DNA of 64,000 nt. It comes from CAVXEH01 sp963805305 (lineage in GTDB: Bacteria > Chloroflexota > Limnocylindria > QHBO01). Positions 16,591 through 25,237 of this stretch are shown here, piece by piece. Position 1 is the first letter of the stretch, and the number at the start of each line of letters is the position of its first letter. Made by a program: the position numbers and the translations under genes. The DNA lies in the NCBI GenBank assembly GCA_963805305.1, contig CAWDTM010000008.1, forward strand, positions 496,001-560,000, given 5' to 3'. The notes below the pieces were generated by a model. It was not told where the DNA came from and ran no database searches. It was given only the letters and a program-made list of their open reading frames with translations.

Positions 16591-18230
16591 GCGGTCTCCG
16601 GATCGTGCGCGGATCAGCGATCCTGCTCGCCCTCGCCCTGGTCCTGGCAGCCTGTGGGGAGAACGGGGTGCCGTTCGGCGGATCGCCCACGCCGGCGCAG
16701 CCGCGCCAGGTCACCCTGCACGCGGTGACGACCACCGATGGCGCGCCGGTGCCCGGAGCCACCGTGACCGATGGCGGCGTGACCGCGACCACCGACGAGC
16801 AGGGCCAGGCGACGATCATGGTCATGCGCGGCACGAAGGTCTCCGTCACGGCGGTGGGCCACGACGATGGGACGGCCACGGTTCCCGACGACGGTGACCT
16901 GACGGTCAAGCTCCGCCCGAACACGGTGAGCGGGACGGTGACCGACGAGGCGGGCAGGCCGGTGAACGGCGTCAAGGTCTTCGTCGACGGCCAGGACACC
17001 GTGGTGACGACCGACGACGCCGGCCACTACGCCCTGCCCGGGGTTCCCACCAAGGGGACCCTCATCTACAAGCGCGCCGGCTATCGGCTCACCGAGCTGT
17101 CCATCGACGGGTCCACCACACGCGACCTGGCCATGCAGCCGTTCACCGTCCGGGCCCTCTACGCGCCGGCATCGGTCTTCGAGCGGACCGGAGGGCTCGA
17201 CGCCATGCTCAAGACGATCGCCGACACGGAGATGAACGCGATGGTGATCGACGTGAAGGAGGGGACCGGCAACCTGTACTACGCGACCGATCTGCCGCAG
17301 GCCAAAGCCGCCGGTGCCGTCATGTCGTCACCGCTCCTGCATCTCGACACGCTGCTGCCGATGCTCAAGTCGAAGGGGATCTACACCATCGCCCGCATGG
17401 TCGTCATGAAGGACGACACGCTGGGCTCCGCGAAGCCGCAGCTCGCCGTCCAGAACGCGAAGACCGGCAAGCCGTGGACCGACTATCGCGGCGACATCTG
17501 GCTCGACCCGAACCAGCCGGACGTGGCGAACTACATCGCGTCCATCGCCCGGGACCTCGCGGACAAGGGCTTCGACGAGGTGCAGCTCGACTACGTGCGG
17601 TTCTTCAGCGACGGCGACTACAGCACCGCGCAGACGATCCTTCCCAACACCCAGTCGTTCCGGCTGCCGGCCATCCGGCGCCTCTTCCGCATCGTCTCGA
17701 CCGCGATCGCACCGACCCACGCGTTCCTGGGAGCGGACGTCTTTCCCATCAGCTTCATCGCGGCCGATGACCAGGGGATCGGCCAGCGGCCGGAGGTGAT
17801 CATGCCGTACGTCGATTACTTCGACCCCATGGTCTATCCCAGCCACTACGCCCCGTATACCTGGGGCTACGCGAACCCCAACGAGCATCCGTACGAGATC
17901 ATCTCGAAGTCGTTGCAGAAGATGAACCCCGAGGCGAAGGGTCTGCCCATGGTCATTCGACCCTGGATCCAGGACTTCGGGTTCGGCCCCTACCGCGCGT
18001 ACACCGCAGCCGATATCCACAAGGAGATGAAGGCCCTCGCGGACAACGGCGCCATGGGCTTCATGATCTGGAACGCGGCCGCGCGCTTCACCGTCGGGGC
18101 ACTCGGACCCCCGCAGCCGGACGAGGCATCCGCGCCGGTGACGAGCGCGGCGCCGGTGCCGGTGACCACGCCGGCACCGTCTGCCACGGCAAGCCCGGTC
18201 CCCTCGTCGTCGCCCGCCGCGACCTCGTAG
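16587..18230 (+). CDS. Lipoprotein with carboxypeptidase-regulatory-like and glycosidase-like domains
   Basis: 547 residues starting with a signal peptide and lipobox LAAC (Cys23), so it should be lipid-anchored outside the membrane. Residues about 40-175 contain two beta-sandwich repeats of the CarboxypepD_reg type (DGAPVPGATVTDG; DEAGRPVNGVKVFVDG). Residues about 190-510 match the putative glycosyl hydrolase family DUF4015: AMVIDVKEGTGNLYY, GFDEVQLDYVRFFSDG and DYFDPMVYPSHY, with acidic residues at expected strand ends. A Pro/Ala/Thr-rich tail closes it. It overlaps rpe (ATGA). An extracellular polysaccharide target is inferred. Confidence 0.82.
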   Translation: MSGLRIVRGSAILLALALVLAACGENGVPFGGSPTPAQPRQVTLHAVTTTDGAPVPGATVTDGGVTATTDEQGQATIMVMRGTKVSVTAVGHDDGTATVPDDGDLTVKLRPNTVSGTVTDEAGRPVNGVKVFVDGQDTVVTTDDAGHYALPGVPTKGTLIYKRAGYRLTELSIDGSTTRDLAMQPFTVRALYAPASVFERTGGLDAMLKTIADTEMNAMVIDVKEGTGNLYYATDLPQAKAAGAVMSSPLLHLDTLLPMLKSKGIYTIARMVVMKDDTLGSAKPQLAVQNAKTGKPWTDYRGDIWLDPNQPDVANYIASIARDLADKGFDEVQLDYVRFFSDGDYSTAQTILPNTQSFRLPAIRRLFRIVSTAIAPTHAFLGADVFPISFIAADDQGIGQRPEVIMPYVDYFDPMVYPSHYAPYTWGYANPNEHPYEIISKSLQKMNPEAKGLPMVIRPWIQDFGFGPYRAYTAADIHKEMKALADNGAMGFMIWNAAARFTVGALGPPQPDEASAPVTSAAPVPVTTPAPSATASPVPSSSPAATS

Positions 18231-18237
18231 AGCCGGC

Positions 18238-18696
18238 ATGAGGCTCGTCGTCCAGCGGGTCCGCCGCGCGTCGGTCGAGGTGGGCGGCGCCGTCATCGGG
18301 GAGATCGGTCCGGGTGCGGTGGTGCTGGCCGGGGTGGGGGAGTCCGATACGCCGGCGATCATCGACGCGATGGCCGAGAAGCTCGTGGGCCTTCGCTACT
18401 TCGAGGACGACGCGGGGCGCACGAACCGCGATCTGCGCGAGCGCGACGGATCCCTGCTCGTGGTCAGCCAGTTCACGTTGTACGCGGACCTGCGTCGGGG
18501 GCGGCGACCCGGCTTCAGCCACGTCGCAGACCCGGCCGCTGCGGAACTGCTGATCGAACGGTTCGCAACCCGCCTGCGGGCGCTGGGTGCTCGGGTGGAG
18601 ACCGGACGGTTCCGGGCGGACATGGCGGTAGCGCTGGTGAACGACGGGCCGTTCACCCTGGTCCTGGATTCGGCAACGGACCTCGCCGCCGGCTGA
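18238..18696 (+). CDS. dtd: D-aminoacyl-tRNA deacylase
   Basis: 152 residues, standard length. It hydrolyses D-aminoacyl-tRNA and Gly-tRNAAla. The SQFTLYADLRRGRRPGF block and the Gly-cisPro motif (NDGPFT, near residue 137) define the chiral proofreading site; most relatives read NDGPVT. It converges with rpmB, with 27 nt between the two stops. Confidence 0.95.
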   Translation: MRLVVQRVRRASVEVGGAVIGEIGPGAVVLAGVGESDTPAIIDAMAEKLVGLRYFEDDAGRTNRDLRERDGSLLVVSQFTLYADLRRGRRPGFSHVADPAAAELLIERFATRLRALGARVETGRFRADMAVALVNDGPFTLVLDSATDLAAG

Positions 18697-18723
18697 CGAA
18701 TGGGTCTCCGCCGCGAGTCGCGC

Positions 18724-18915
18724 TCAGACCTTCTGCGCCGTCCTCCGGCACCGTGAGCAGGCCCGGATCCGGAGCTGCCGGCCATCGCGCTGGACGACCA
18801 TGGGCTGAAGGTTGGGCAGCCAGCGGCGCAGCGCGCGCTTGCGGTTCATTCCGACTGATTGCGGGTTCCAGCCGGTGATCGGCTTCTTCCCGCAGATGTC
18901 GCACTCTCGTGCCAT
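18724..18915 (-). CDS. rpmB: 50S ribosomal protein L28
   Basis: 63 residues, the usual L28 length. CDICGKKPITG at the N-terminus and RRWLPNLQPM in the middle are diagnostic, with a second Cys pair (CSRC) near the C-terminus, so this is a zinc-type L28. It is one of three reverse-strand genes and is divergently arranged with recG. No clear ribosome-binding site is seen before the ATG. Confidence 0.95.
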   Translation of the reverse strand: MARECDICGKKPITGWNPQSVGMNRKRALRRWLPNLQPMVVQRDGRQLRIRACSRCRRTAQKV

Positions 18916-18979
18916 GAGCGATCAGGGACTCCATGCATGAGCGAACCGGCCCGCCGGTCGGCGGCGCCGGAACGCGCGG

Positions 18980-19009
18980 ATGGTAGCACGCTACGATCGG
19001 GCCATGCAA
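18980..19009 (-). promoter_or_regulatory. Promoter of rpmB
   Basis: Read on the - strand, TTGCAT (19009-19004) is followed after 18 nt by TACCAT (18985-18980), giving a start near 18973 and a leader of about 58 nt. It overlaps the candidate recG -10 on the other strand, so the two promoters may compete. Confidence 0.45.
18992..18997 (+). promoter_or_regulatory. -10 element for the recG transcript
   Basis: TACGAT ends 6 nt before the ATG of a 20-codon ORF (19004), the same geometry as before def. No good -35 is seen. The site overlaps the divergent rpmB promoter. Confidence 0.4.
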
Positions 19010-19066
19010 CGCGCCGGACGACCGCCCAGCCCGCCGAGCGCCGGCCCGGGCGGAGCGCGCGCGTGA
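19004..19066 (+). CDS. Possible 20-residue leader peptide before recG
   Basis: A short frame beginning at an ATG placed where transcription from the TACGAT box would start. It encodes 20 residues rich in Pro, Gly, Ala and Arg, and its TGA overlaps the recG GTG as GTGA. Translation of it could couple to recG. Composition is what any GC-rich stretch would give, so it may be chance. Confidence 0.25.
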   Translation: MQRAGRPPSPPSAGPGGARA

Positions 19067-21147
19067 CCTCGACCCGCCGGCCGCAGGCGGACGCGGATCC
19101 GCTCGACCTGCCCCTTCGGCGCGCCGTCCCGGAGCTGGGTCGTGGTGCGGCAGCCCTGGGCCGCCTGGGGCTCGCGTCGCCCCGCCAGGCCCTGTTCCAT
19201 TTCCCGTTCCGCTACGACGACTTCAGCGAGCTGCGGCCGCTGGGCGAGCTCGTGCCGGACGAGAAGCAGTCCGCGCGCGTCCGCGTGACCGACGTGCGCA
19301 TCGAGCCGGGGTTCGGTCGTCGCCCGCAGCGCGTGACCGCCCAGCTCGCGGATGACACGGGGAGCGCCGAGGCGATCTGGTTCGGGCGACGCTATGTCGA
19401 GCGTCGCCTCCGCCCGGGCGACGAGATCGTGGTCAGCGGCAAGGTCACCATGCGCGGGTGGCGGCCGCAGTTCACCTCGCCGGAGTTCAGTCCGGCCGGC
19501 GCGGATTCGCTGCACACCGGCCGCGTCGTGCCGGTCTATCCGCTCGCCGCGGGCTTGACCCAGCGGCGCGTCCGCGAGCTGCTGGCGCGCGTCCTGGACC
19601 GATGCCTCCCGCTCGTCCGCGATCCGCTGCTCCTCGAGGAGCGCGCAGGGCTACCCACGCTTCCCGATGCGCTGCGGACCGTGCACTTCCCGGGCGAGCT
19701 CGTGGACCTCGTCCCGGCGCTCGACCGCCTGGCCCACGACGAGCTGCTTGCCCTCCAGCTGGTGCTTGCGCAGGCCCGCGTGGCGCGAGCCGAGCTCCGG
19801 GCGCCGAGCATCCCCGTCGATCCCGCGGAGCTCGCGACGCTGATCGCGGCGCTGCCGTTCACGCTGACAGCCGACCAGCGGCGTGCCGTGGGGGAGGTGA
19901 CCGCCGACCTGGCGGCCGAGGCGCCCATGCGGCGCCTGCTGCAGGGAGACGTCGGCTCGGGGAAGACCGCGGTCGCTGCGGTTGCGCTGGCCGCCGCCTG
20001 CCGCGCGGGATGGCAGGGGGCGCTCATGGCTCCCACCGAGATCCTCGCGCGCCAGCACTTCGCCGGGATCGCTCCGCTCCTCGAAGCGCTCGGGGTTCGT
20101 GCCGAGTTCCTGTCGGGGAGCCTGTCCGCCGCGCGCAAGCGCGCGATCCATGCCGCCATCGGCGCCGGCGAGGTCGAGGTCGTGATCGGGACCCACGCGG
20201 TCATCAGCGACGCGGTCGTCTTCCGCCGGCTGGCCCTGGCCGTCGTCGACGAGCAGCATCGCTTCGGCGTTGAGCAGCGTGCCGCCCTGCAGGCGAAGGG
20301 CGAGCACGGTGAGCCGCACCTGCTGGCCCTCACCGCCACCCCCATCCCGCGCACGCTCGCGCTCACCTTCTACTCGGACCTGTCGATCAGCACCCTTCGC
20401 GAGCTGCCCCCGGGCCGGCACCCGATCCGCACCGAGATCCGCGATCGAACCGGCATGCGCCGGATCGAGTCGTTCATCGCATCCGAGGCCGCCGCCGGCA
20501 AGCAGTCCTTCGTCGTCGTCCCGCTCGTCGCCGAGAGCGAGGCCATGACGGTTGCCTCGGCGGAGGCGGAGGAGCAGCGCCTGGCGGCGGTCCTGCCCGG
20601 CCTCCGCGTTGGCCTGGTCCATGGGCAGCAGAAGGCGGAGCTTCGCGACGCCACGATGGCACGTTTCGCGACCGGCGAGCTGGACGTCCTCGTGGCGACC
20701 ACCGTCATCGAGGTCGGCATCGACATCCCGAACGCCTCGGTCATGCTCGTGGAGGACGCGGAGCGATTCGGCCTGGCCCAGCTCCACCAGCTCCGTGGGC
20801 GCGTGGGTCGGGGGCCGCACCGCTCGTTCTGCATCCTCGTCTCGGATGCCACCGATTCCGTGGCCCGCGAGCGCCTCGAGGTCGTGCGCAGCTCCAGCGA
20901 CGGTTTCGTGATCGCCGAGGCCGATCTCCGGCTGCGCGGCGCTGGCAACCTGCTGGGGACCCGTCAGAGCGGGCTGCCACCCCTCCGCGTGGCGTCACTG
21001 TTCGATCCGCGCCATCTCGCGCTCGCGGAACGGGCGAGGGACCTCGCGGGGCGCCTCGTGACCGCGGACCCGACGCTTGCTTCGCGACCGGGCCTCGTCC
21101 GCCTTCGCGACGACTTCGCACCACGTGAGACGGATGACGCGGCCTGA
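19063..21147 (+). CDS. recG: ATP-dependent DNA helicase RecG
   Basis: 694 residues from the GTG at 19063. RecG remodels stalled forks and Holliday junctions. The N-terminal wedge (OB-fold) region spans about 10-170. The helicase core has LLQGDVGSGKTAVA (Walker A), MAPTEILARQHF, VVDEQHRFGVEQR (motif II), TATPIPRTLALT, and QLRGRVGRG (motif VI). Longer in-frame starts exist back to 18859 but run into rpmB and its promoter region, so the GTG that overlaps the leader ORF is preferred. rsmD follows 51 nt later. Confidence 0.93.
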   Translation: MTSTRRPQADADPLDLPLRRAVPELGRGAAALGRLGLASPRQALFHFPFRYDDFSELRPLGELVPDEKQSARVRVTDVRIEPGFGRRPQRVTAQLADDTGSAEAIWFGRRYVERRLRPGDEIVVSGKVTMRGWRPQFTSPEFSPAGADSLHTGRVVPVYPLAAGLTQRRVRELLARVLDRCLPLVRDPLLLEERAGLPTLPDALRTVHFPGELVDLVPALDRLAHDELLALQLVLAQARVARAELRAPSIPVDPAELATLIAALPFTLTADQRRAVGEVTADLAAEAPMRRLLQGDVGSGKTAVAAVALAAACRAGWQGALMAPTEILARQHFAGIAPLLEALGVRAEFLSGSLSAARKRAIHAAIGAGEVEVVIGTHAVISDAVVFRRLALAVVDEQHRFGVEQRAALQAKGEHGEPHLLALTATPIPRTLALTFYSDLSISTLRELPPGRHPIRTEIRDRTGMRRIESFIASEAAAGKQSFVVVPLVAESEAMTVASAEAEEQRLAAVLPGLRVGLVHGQQKAELRDATMARFATGELDVLVATTVIEVGIDIPNASVMLVEDAERFGLAQLHQLRGRVGRGPHRSFCILVSDATDSVARERLEVVRSSSDGFVIAEADLRLRGAGNLLGTRQSGLPPLRVASLFDPRHLALAERARDLAGRLVTADPTLASRPGLVRLRDDFAPRETDDAA

Positions 21148-21198
21148 CCCGTCCGGCGGGCGCCGGCAGGCCCGGCCCCCGGACGCGGGAGTCCGCGG

Positions 21199-21771
21199 GT
21201 GCGGGTGATCGCCGGCACGGCGGGCGGCCGGACCCTCCGTGCACCGCGCACCACGGCGACGCGGCCCATCACGGACCGGGTCAAGGAGTCGCTCTTCGGC
21301 ATCCTCGGTGATCGGGTCGCCGGCGCCACGGTCCTGGACCTCTACGCGGGAAGCGGCGCCATTGGCATCGAGGCGCTTTCCCGGGGCGCCGGGACGTGCA
21401 CGTTCGTCGAGCAGGGCCGCGAGGCCGTTGCCGTCATTCGGCGCAATCTCGAGCTGACCGGGCTGTCGGATCGGGCCTCCCTCGTGGCCGGGCCGGTCGA
21501 ACGCTTCCTGGCCACCGGCCCTCCGATCTCGCCCGACCTGGTGATGGTCGATCCACCGTTTGCCGAGCATGCTATCCTCGCGCCGCTCCAGGCCCTCGTC
21601 CCGCTCCTCGCGCCCCACGCCACGGTCGTGGTCCGCACCTTCTGGCGAACGCCGGTTCCGACCCCAGACGGCATGGGGTTCGTCCGGCAACGACGCTTCG
21701 GGGAGACGATGCTGACCTTCCTGCAGCCCATCGACGCGGGGCTCCCGGAGCGCGAAGGAGGCGACGGATGA
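21199..21771 (+). CDS. rsmD: 16S rRNA (guanine(966)-N2)-methyltransferase
   Basis: 190 residues. A SAM-dependent methyltransferase with GTAGGRTL at the N-terminus, RPITDRVKESLFGIL, the SAM site DLYAGSGAIGIEALSRGA (about 50-67) and the catalytic DPPF near 117. The GTG start is supported by the typical first residues (RVIAG). It is followed by coaD through an ATGA overlap, a very common gene pair. Confidence 0.95.
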   Translation: MRVIAGTAGGRTLRAPRTTATRPITDRVKESLFGILGDRVAGATVLDLYAGSGAIGIEALSRGAGTCTFVEQGREAVAVIRRNLELTGLSDRASLVAGPVERFLATGPPISPDLVMVDPPFAEHAILAPLQALVPLLAPHATVVVRTFWRTPVPTPDGMGFVRQRRFGETMLTFLQPIDAGLPEREGGDG

Positions 21772-22256
21772 GCCGAACAGCGGTCTTTCCCGGATCGTTC
21801 GACCCCATCACCAACGCGCACCTCGACGTGGCGCGCCGCGCTGCGGGTCTCTTCGACCGTCTCGTCATCGGCGTGCTCGACAATCCGGCAAAGCGCGCCC
21901 TGTTCAGCGCCGATGAGCGCGTGGATCTGATTCGCGCCTGCGTCGCGGACCTGGGAGGCCCGGTCACCGTCGAGGCGTTCGAGGGCCTGACCGTCGAATT
22001 CGCCAACCGGCACGATGCCGGCTTCGTGGTGCGCGGGTTGCGCGCCGTGAGCGACTTCGAGTTCGAGCTCCAGCTGGCGCACACGAACCGCCGATTGGCG
22101 CCCGGGGTCGACACCGTCTTCCTGATGACCACGCTCGAGTTCGGTTACATCTCGTCGACCCTTGCCAAGGAGGTGGCGCGCTTTGGAGGTGACGCGTCCG
22201 GAATGGTTCCGCCGCAGGTGCTCGAAGCGCTGAAGGCACGAGCGCCCGTGCGCTGA
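21768..22256 (+). CDS. coaD: Phosphopantetheine adenylyltransferase
   Basis: 162 residues, family length. It transfers AMP to 4'-phosphopantetheine in CoA synthesis. The N-terminal PGSFDPITNAHLD holds the TxxH nucleotide-binding motif (most relatives have NGH; here NAH). VVRGLRAVSDFEFELQ and the ISST motif in YISSTLAKE are intact. ATGA overlap with rsmD. Confidence 0.96.
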   Translation: MSRTAVFPGSFDPITNAHLDVARRAAGLFDRLVIGVLDNPAKRALFSADERVDLIRACVADLGGPVTVEAFEGLTVEFANRHDAGFVVRGLRAVSDFEFELQLAHTNRRLAPGVDTVFLMTTLEFGYISSTLAKEVARFGGDASGMVPPQVLEALKARAPVR

Positions 22257-22274
22257 GCCGCATGGACGCCCGGC

Positions 22275-22280
22275 TATAAT
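22275..22280 (+). promoter_or_regulatory. -10 element upstream of the coiled-coil protein gene
   Basis: A consensus TATAAT in the context GGCTATAAT, just after coaD. Transcription would start near 22287 and give a 40-nt leader with a CTGGAGGG ribosome-binding site before the GTG. Confidence 0.6.
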
Positions 22281-22326
22281 CTGCGGCAACCCGACCCGGG
22301 TCCTTCTCCCCGCGTCGCTGGAGGGC

Positions 22327-22857
22327 GTGACCACGGACATCCTTTTCCTCGTCGAGCGTCTCGAAACCCTCGTGGCCGCCGGCAAGAAGCTTCCCCTCAC
22401 CAACAACGTCGTGCTCGACCAGTCGGCGGTGCTCGAGCTGATCGACCAGCTCCGCGTCTCGGTGCCCGACGAGGTGCGCCAGGCGAAGCGCATCACCGAT
22501 GACGCGACCCGCATCACCGAGCGCGCACGCGAGGAGGCAGACCAGGTCTTAGGCCGTGCGCAGGAGCAGGCAGCGCAGATGCTGGAGGAGCGCGAGCTGG
22601 TCAAGCTGGCCCAGCAGCGCGCCGGAGAGCTCATCGACCAGGCCAACGGCGAGGCGGTTGAGATTCGCCGCGGTGCTGACGAATATGCGGCCGGCGTCCT
22701 CATTCGTCTCGAGGGCGAATGCATCAAGGCCCTGACGAGCATCAAGCGGGGGATCGACATGCTCGACGAGCGGCACCAGAGCAGCCGTCCCGCCGCTGGG
22801 GACACCGACCCGGTCGATGCACCCGAGGAGCAGGCCGGCGCCCCTGCCCGACCATGA
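22327..22857 (+). CDS. Coiled-coil protein resembling ATP synthase b-subunit/DivIVA-type proteins
   Basis: 176 residues with no membrane segment and no firm family. Residues about 45-140 are almost wholly helical, with heptad-like Ala/Glu/Arg patterns (ITERAREEADQVLGRAQEQAAQMLEE), like the b-subunit stalk or DivIVA-type scaffolds. The C-terminal 30 residues are acidic and Pro-rich. It sits between coaD and yceD and overlaps yceD by ATGA, an arrangement expected in Chloroflexota. A structural role is likely but unproven. Confidence 0.7.
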   Translation: MTTDILFLVERLETLVAAGKKLPLTNNVVLDQSAVLELIDQLRVSVPDEVRQAKRITDDATRITERAREEADQVLGRAQEQAAQMLEERELVKLAQQRAGELIDQANGEAVEIRRGADEYAAGVLIRLEGECIKALTSIKRGIDMLDERHQSSRPAAGDTDPVDAPEEQAGAPARP

Positions 22858-23387
22858 CCGCCGTCAACGTCGCCGGCCTCCTCCACGAGGTGCCGGGGGT
22901 GACGCGCGACCTGCGGCTTCGTGACCACTACGTCGCCCTGGGTCCGGACGTCGAGCTGGCGGGTCCCATCGACGGAACGCTGCGGCTTCAGCGTACGAAC
23001 CGGGGCATCCTGGTTCGCGGTGCCCTTACCGCGCCGCTGCGCCGAACCTGCGCCCGGTGCCTGGACCCGTTCGTCGAGGAGGTCGAGGTTCCCATTGCCG
23101 AGGAGTTCCTGCCGACCCTCGACCCGACGACCGGCGAGCCCATGGTTCCGGACGGCGGCGAGGACTCATCGCTCATCGACGAGCACCACGAGATCGACCT
23201 GGCCCCGGTCTTCCGTGACGAGCTGAGCCTCACCGAGCCGATGCACCCGCTCTGTCGCCCGGAGTGCCCGGGCCTGTGCAGCGTCTGCGGCGAAAGCCTG
23301 TCGGCCGGTCCTCACCAGCACGAGACCGACGAGATCGACCCGCGGCTGGCCGCCCTGGCCCGACTGCTCCCCGACGCCCGCGAGTAG
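22854..23387 (+). CDS. yceD: DUF177/YceD family protein
   Basis: 177 residues. CARCLDPFVEEV (about 62-73) and a C-terminal Cys cluster (CRPECPGLCSVCG) are typical of the YceD/DUF177 family, which is linked to 23S rRNA and L32 assembly. The position directly before rpmF and plsX is the conserved arrangement. The start overlaps the previous stop (ATGA). Confidence 0.9.
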   Translation: MTAVNVAGLLHEVPGVTRDLRLRDHYVALGPDVELAGPIDGTLRLQRTNRGILVRGALTAPLRRTCARCLDPFVEEVEVPIAEEFLPTLDPTTGEPMVPDGGEDSSLIDEHHEIDLAPVFRDELSLTEPMHPLCRPECPGLCSVCGESLSAGPHQHETDEIDPRLAALARLLPDARE

Positions 23388-23402
23388 CCGGGGACCGGCG
23401 GC

Positions 23403-23431
23403 TCGTCAGCATCGGCGTGGACGGCTATACT
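23403..23431 (+). promoter_or_regulatory. Promoter of rpmF-plsX
   Basis: TCGTCA (23403-23408) and TATACT (23426-23431) are separated by 17 nt. The -10 stands in the recurring GGCTATACT context. The ribosome-binding site ACAGGAG lies before the rpmF GTG. Confidence 0.55.
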
Positions 23432-23470
23432 GCGGCGTCCCGAATTCGTCATTGAACAGGAGTTGTTCGC

Positions 23471-23674
23471 GTGGGCGTTCCCAAGCGAAAGGTTTCGAAG
23501 GCGCGCCAGGGCGAGCGCCGTGCGCACCTTGCCCTCAGCCTGCCGCCGCTCGTGGAGTGCGATCACTGCCACGAGCTGAAGCGCGCCCACCACGTCTGTC
23601 CGACGTGCGGCTACTACGACGGCCGCGAAGCGGTGTCGGTGGAGACGGTCACCCCGGCTGAGGGGACACGCTGA
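23471..23674 (+). CDS. rpmF: 50S ribosomal protein L32
   Basis: 67 residues. The N-terminus GVPKRKVSKARQGERRAH is the L32 signature (usually AVPKRKxSK), and two Cys pairs (CDHC, CPTC) form the zinc ribbon. GTG start with an upstream AGGAG. It sits between yceD and plsX, as in most bacteria. Confidence 0.96.
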   Translation: MGVPKRKVSKARQGERRAHLALSLPPLVECDHCHELKRAHHVCPTCGYYDGREAVSVETVTPAEGTR

Positions 23675-23706
23675 TCCACCCGACCGCCGCCCGCCGGTAG
23701 GTACCG

Positions 23707-24765
23707 ATGCGCATCGCGCTGGATGCGATGGGCGGCGACTACGCACCGCGTGAGACCGTGCGGGGCGCCATCGACTACGCCATGGCTCGCAATGACGAGG
23801 TGATCCTCGTCGGAGACGTCCCACGCATCGAGCGAGAGATCGCGGAGTACGGAAAGGGCCATCCGACGGGCATCTCCCTCGTCGACGCCCCGGACGTGAT
23901 CACGATGGGCGATCACCCCGCGGCCGCCCTTCGGTCGAAGAAGCGCGCGTCGGTGGTGGTCGCCACCGAGCTCGTTCGCGATGGCCATGCCGACGCCGTC
24001 GTTTCCGCCGGCTCGACCGGCGCGACGATGGCCGCCGCGGTCTTCCGCCTGGGACGCATCGAAGGGATCGACCGCCCGGCGCTGGGCGCCCACCTCGTCA
24101 CCGCCGAGGGCCCGATCATGCTCCTCGACGTCGGAGCGAACGTGGACTGCGATGCCGATAACCTCCTCCAGTTCGGCGTCATGGGCTCCATCTACGCGGA
24201 GCACGTCCTGCACGTGCCGGAGCCGCGCGTGGCGCTGCTGAACATCGGCGAGGAGGCGCAGAAGGGGAATCGGCTGGCGCAGGAGGCAAACCATCGCTTC
24301 CACGCGTCGAGCCTGAACTTCGTGGGCAACATCGAGGGCAACGATCTCGTCGCGCATCTCGCCGACGTGGTCGTCTGTGACGGCTTCCTGGGGAACGTGA
24401 TCCTCAAGTTCTTCGAGGGCCTCACGTCCTACATCTTCCGGTCGGTGCGCGAGGACCTCCAGCAGGGACCGATAGCCCCGATCGCGCTCCTCGCCCTGCG
24501 CCCCGGGTTCAACCGCATCCGCCAGCGGTTCGACTACGAGCGGTTCGGCGGAACCCCGCTCCTCGGCGTGCGCGGGGTGAGCATCGTCACCCACGGCCGG
24601 GCCAAGGCGCGCATGGTCCGGTTCGCCATGGAGGCCGCCTCGGACGCCGCCGCAGCGCGAATCCCGGACCTGATCGCCCAGTGGATGAAGCGCCATCCGG
24701 CTCGCCTTCGCGGCGAGCTGCGGGCGCGGCTGGCTGCACGGCTCGGACGTGCCGAGCGAGACTGA
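23707..24765 (+). CDS. plsX: Phosphate acyltransferase PlsX
   Basis: 352 residues. It makes acyl-phosphate from acyl-ACP for phospholipid synthesis at the membrane face. The N-terminal IALDAMGGDYAP, SAGSTGATMAAA (about 98-109) and VCDGFLGNVILKFFEG (about 223-238) are diagnostic. The substrate carrier ACP is encoded 0.5 kb downstream in the same run. Confidence 0.96.
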   Translation: MRIALDAMGGDYAPRETVRGAIDYAMARNDEVILVGDVPRIEREIAEYGKGHPTGISLVDAPDVITMGDHPAAALRSKKRASVVVATELVRDGHADAVVSAGSTGATMAAAVFRLGRIEGIDRPALGAHLVTAEGPIMLLDVGANVDCDADNLLQFGVMGSIYAEHVLHVPEPRVALLNIGEEAQKGNRLAQEANHRFHASSLNFVGNIEGNDLVAHLADVVVCDGFLGNVILKFFEGLTSYIFRSVREDLQQGPIAPIALLALRPGFNRIRQRFDYERFGGTPLLGVRGVSIVTHGRAKARMVRFAMEAASDAAAARIPDLIAQWMKRHPARLRGELRARLAARLGRAERD

Positions 24766-24769
24766 GCCG

Positions 24770-25231
24770 ATGGCGGACGCACGACCGCCGCGCGCCGTCC
24801 ACCGGCGCTCGGGCCGCCAGCGTCCCGGGAGGATCGCGCGTCGCCTGGCGCTCCTCGCCCTGTTCGAGGAAGAGTTCCGTCCTCGCCAGGCACTCGAGGC
24901 ACTCGATCGTCTCGCCGCAGAGCGCGGAGCAACGGCAAGCGTCGCCGAGCACGCTCGCGCCATCGTCGGCGGGGTCCTCGAACATCGGGCGGCGCTCGAC
25001 GCGCAGATCGCCGCACTCGCACCCGCGATCCCCGTTTCGGAGCTCGGCAGGGTCGAGCGCACGATCCTCCGGAGCGCCCTGTACGAGGTGCTATACTCCG
25101 CCGCGACCCCGAGCGGGGAGACGATCGAGGACGCCGTTTCTCTCGCCCGGATCTACGCCGGAGACGCGGCCCGGCGCCTCGTGAACGGGGTGCTCGGCAG
25201 CGTCGCGCGATCATCGGGTGGAGGAGGTTAG
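24770..25231 (+). CDS. nusB: Transcription antitermination factor NusB
   Basis: About 153 residues from the ATG at 24770 (a GTG at 24749, inside plsX, would add 7). It is an all-helical protein that joins NusE/S10 on boxA RNA. RRLALLALFEEEF at the N-terminus and the C-terminal block LGRVERTILRSALYEVLY with RLVNGVLGSVAR are the family signatures. An exact TGCTATACT element falls inside the coding region (25090-25097). Confidence 0.9.
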   Translation: MADARPPRAVHRRSGRQRPGRIARRLALLALFEEEFRPRQALEALDRLAAERGATASVAEHARAIVGGVLEHRAALDAQIAALAPAIPVSELGRVERTILRSALYEVLYSAATPSGETIEDAVSLARIYAGDAARRLVNGVLGSVARSSGGGG

Positions 25232-25237
25232 AGTCTG

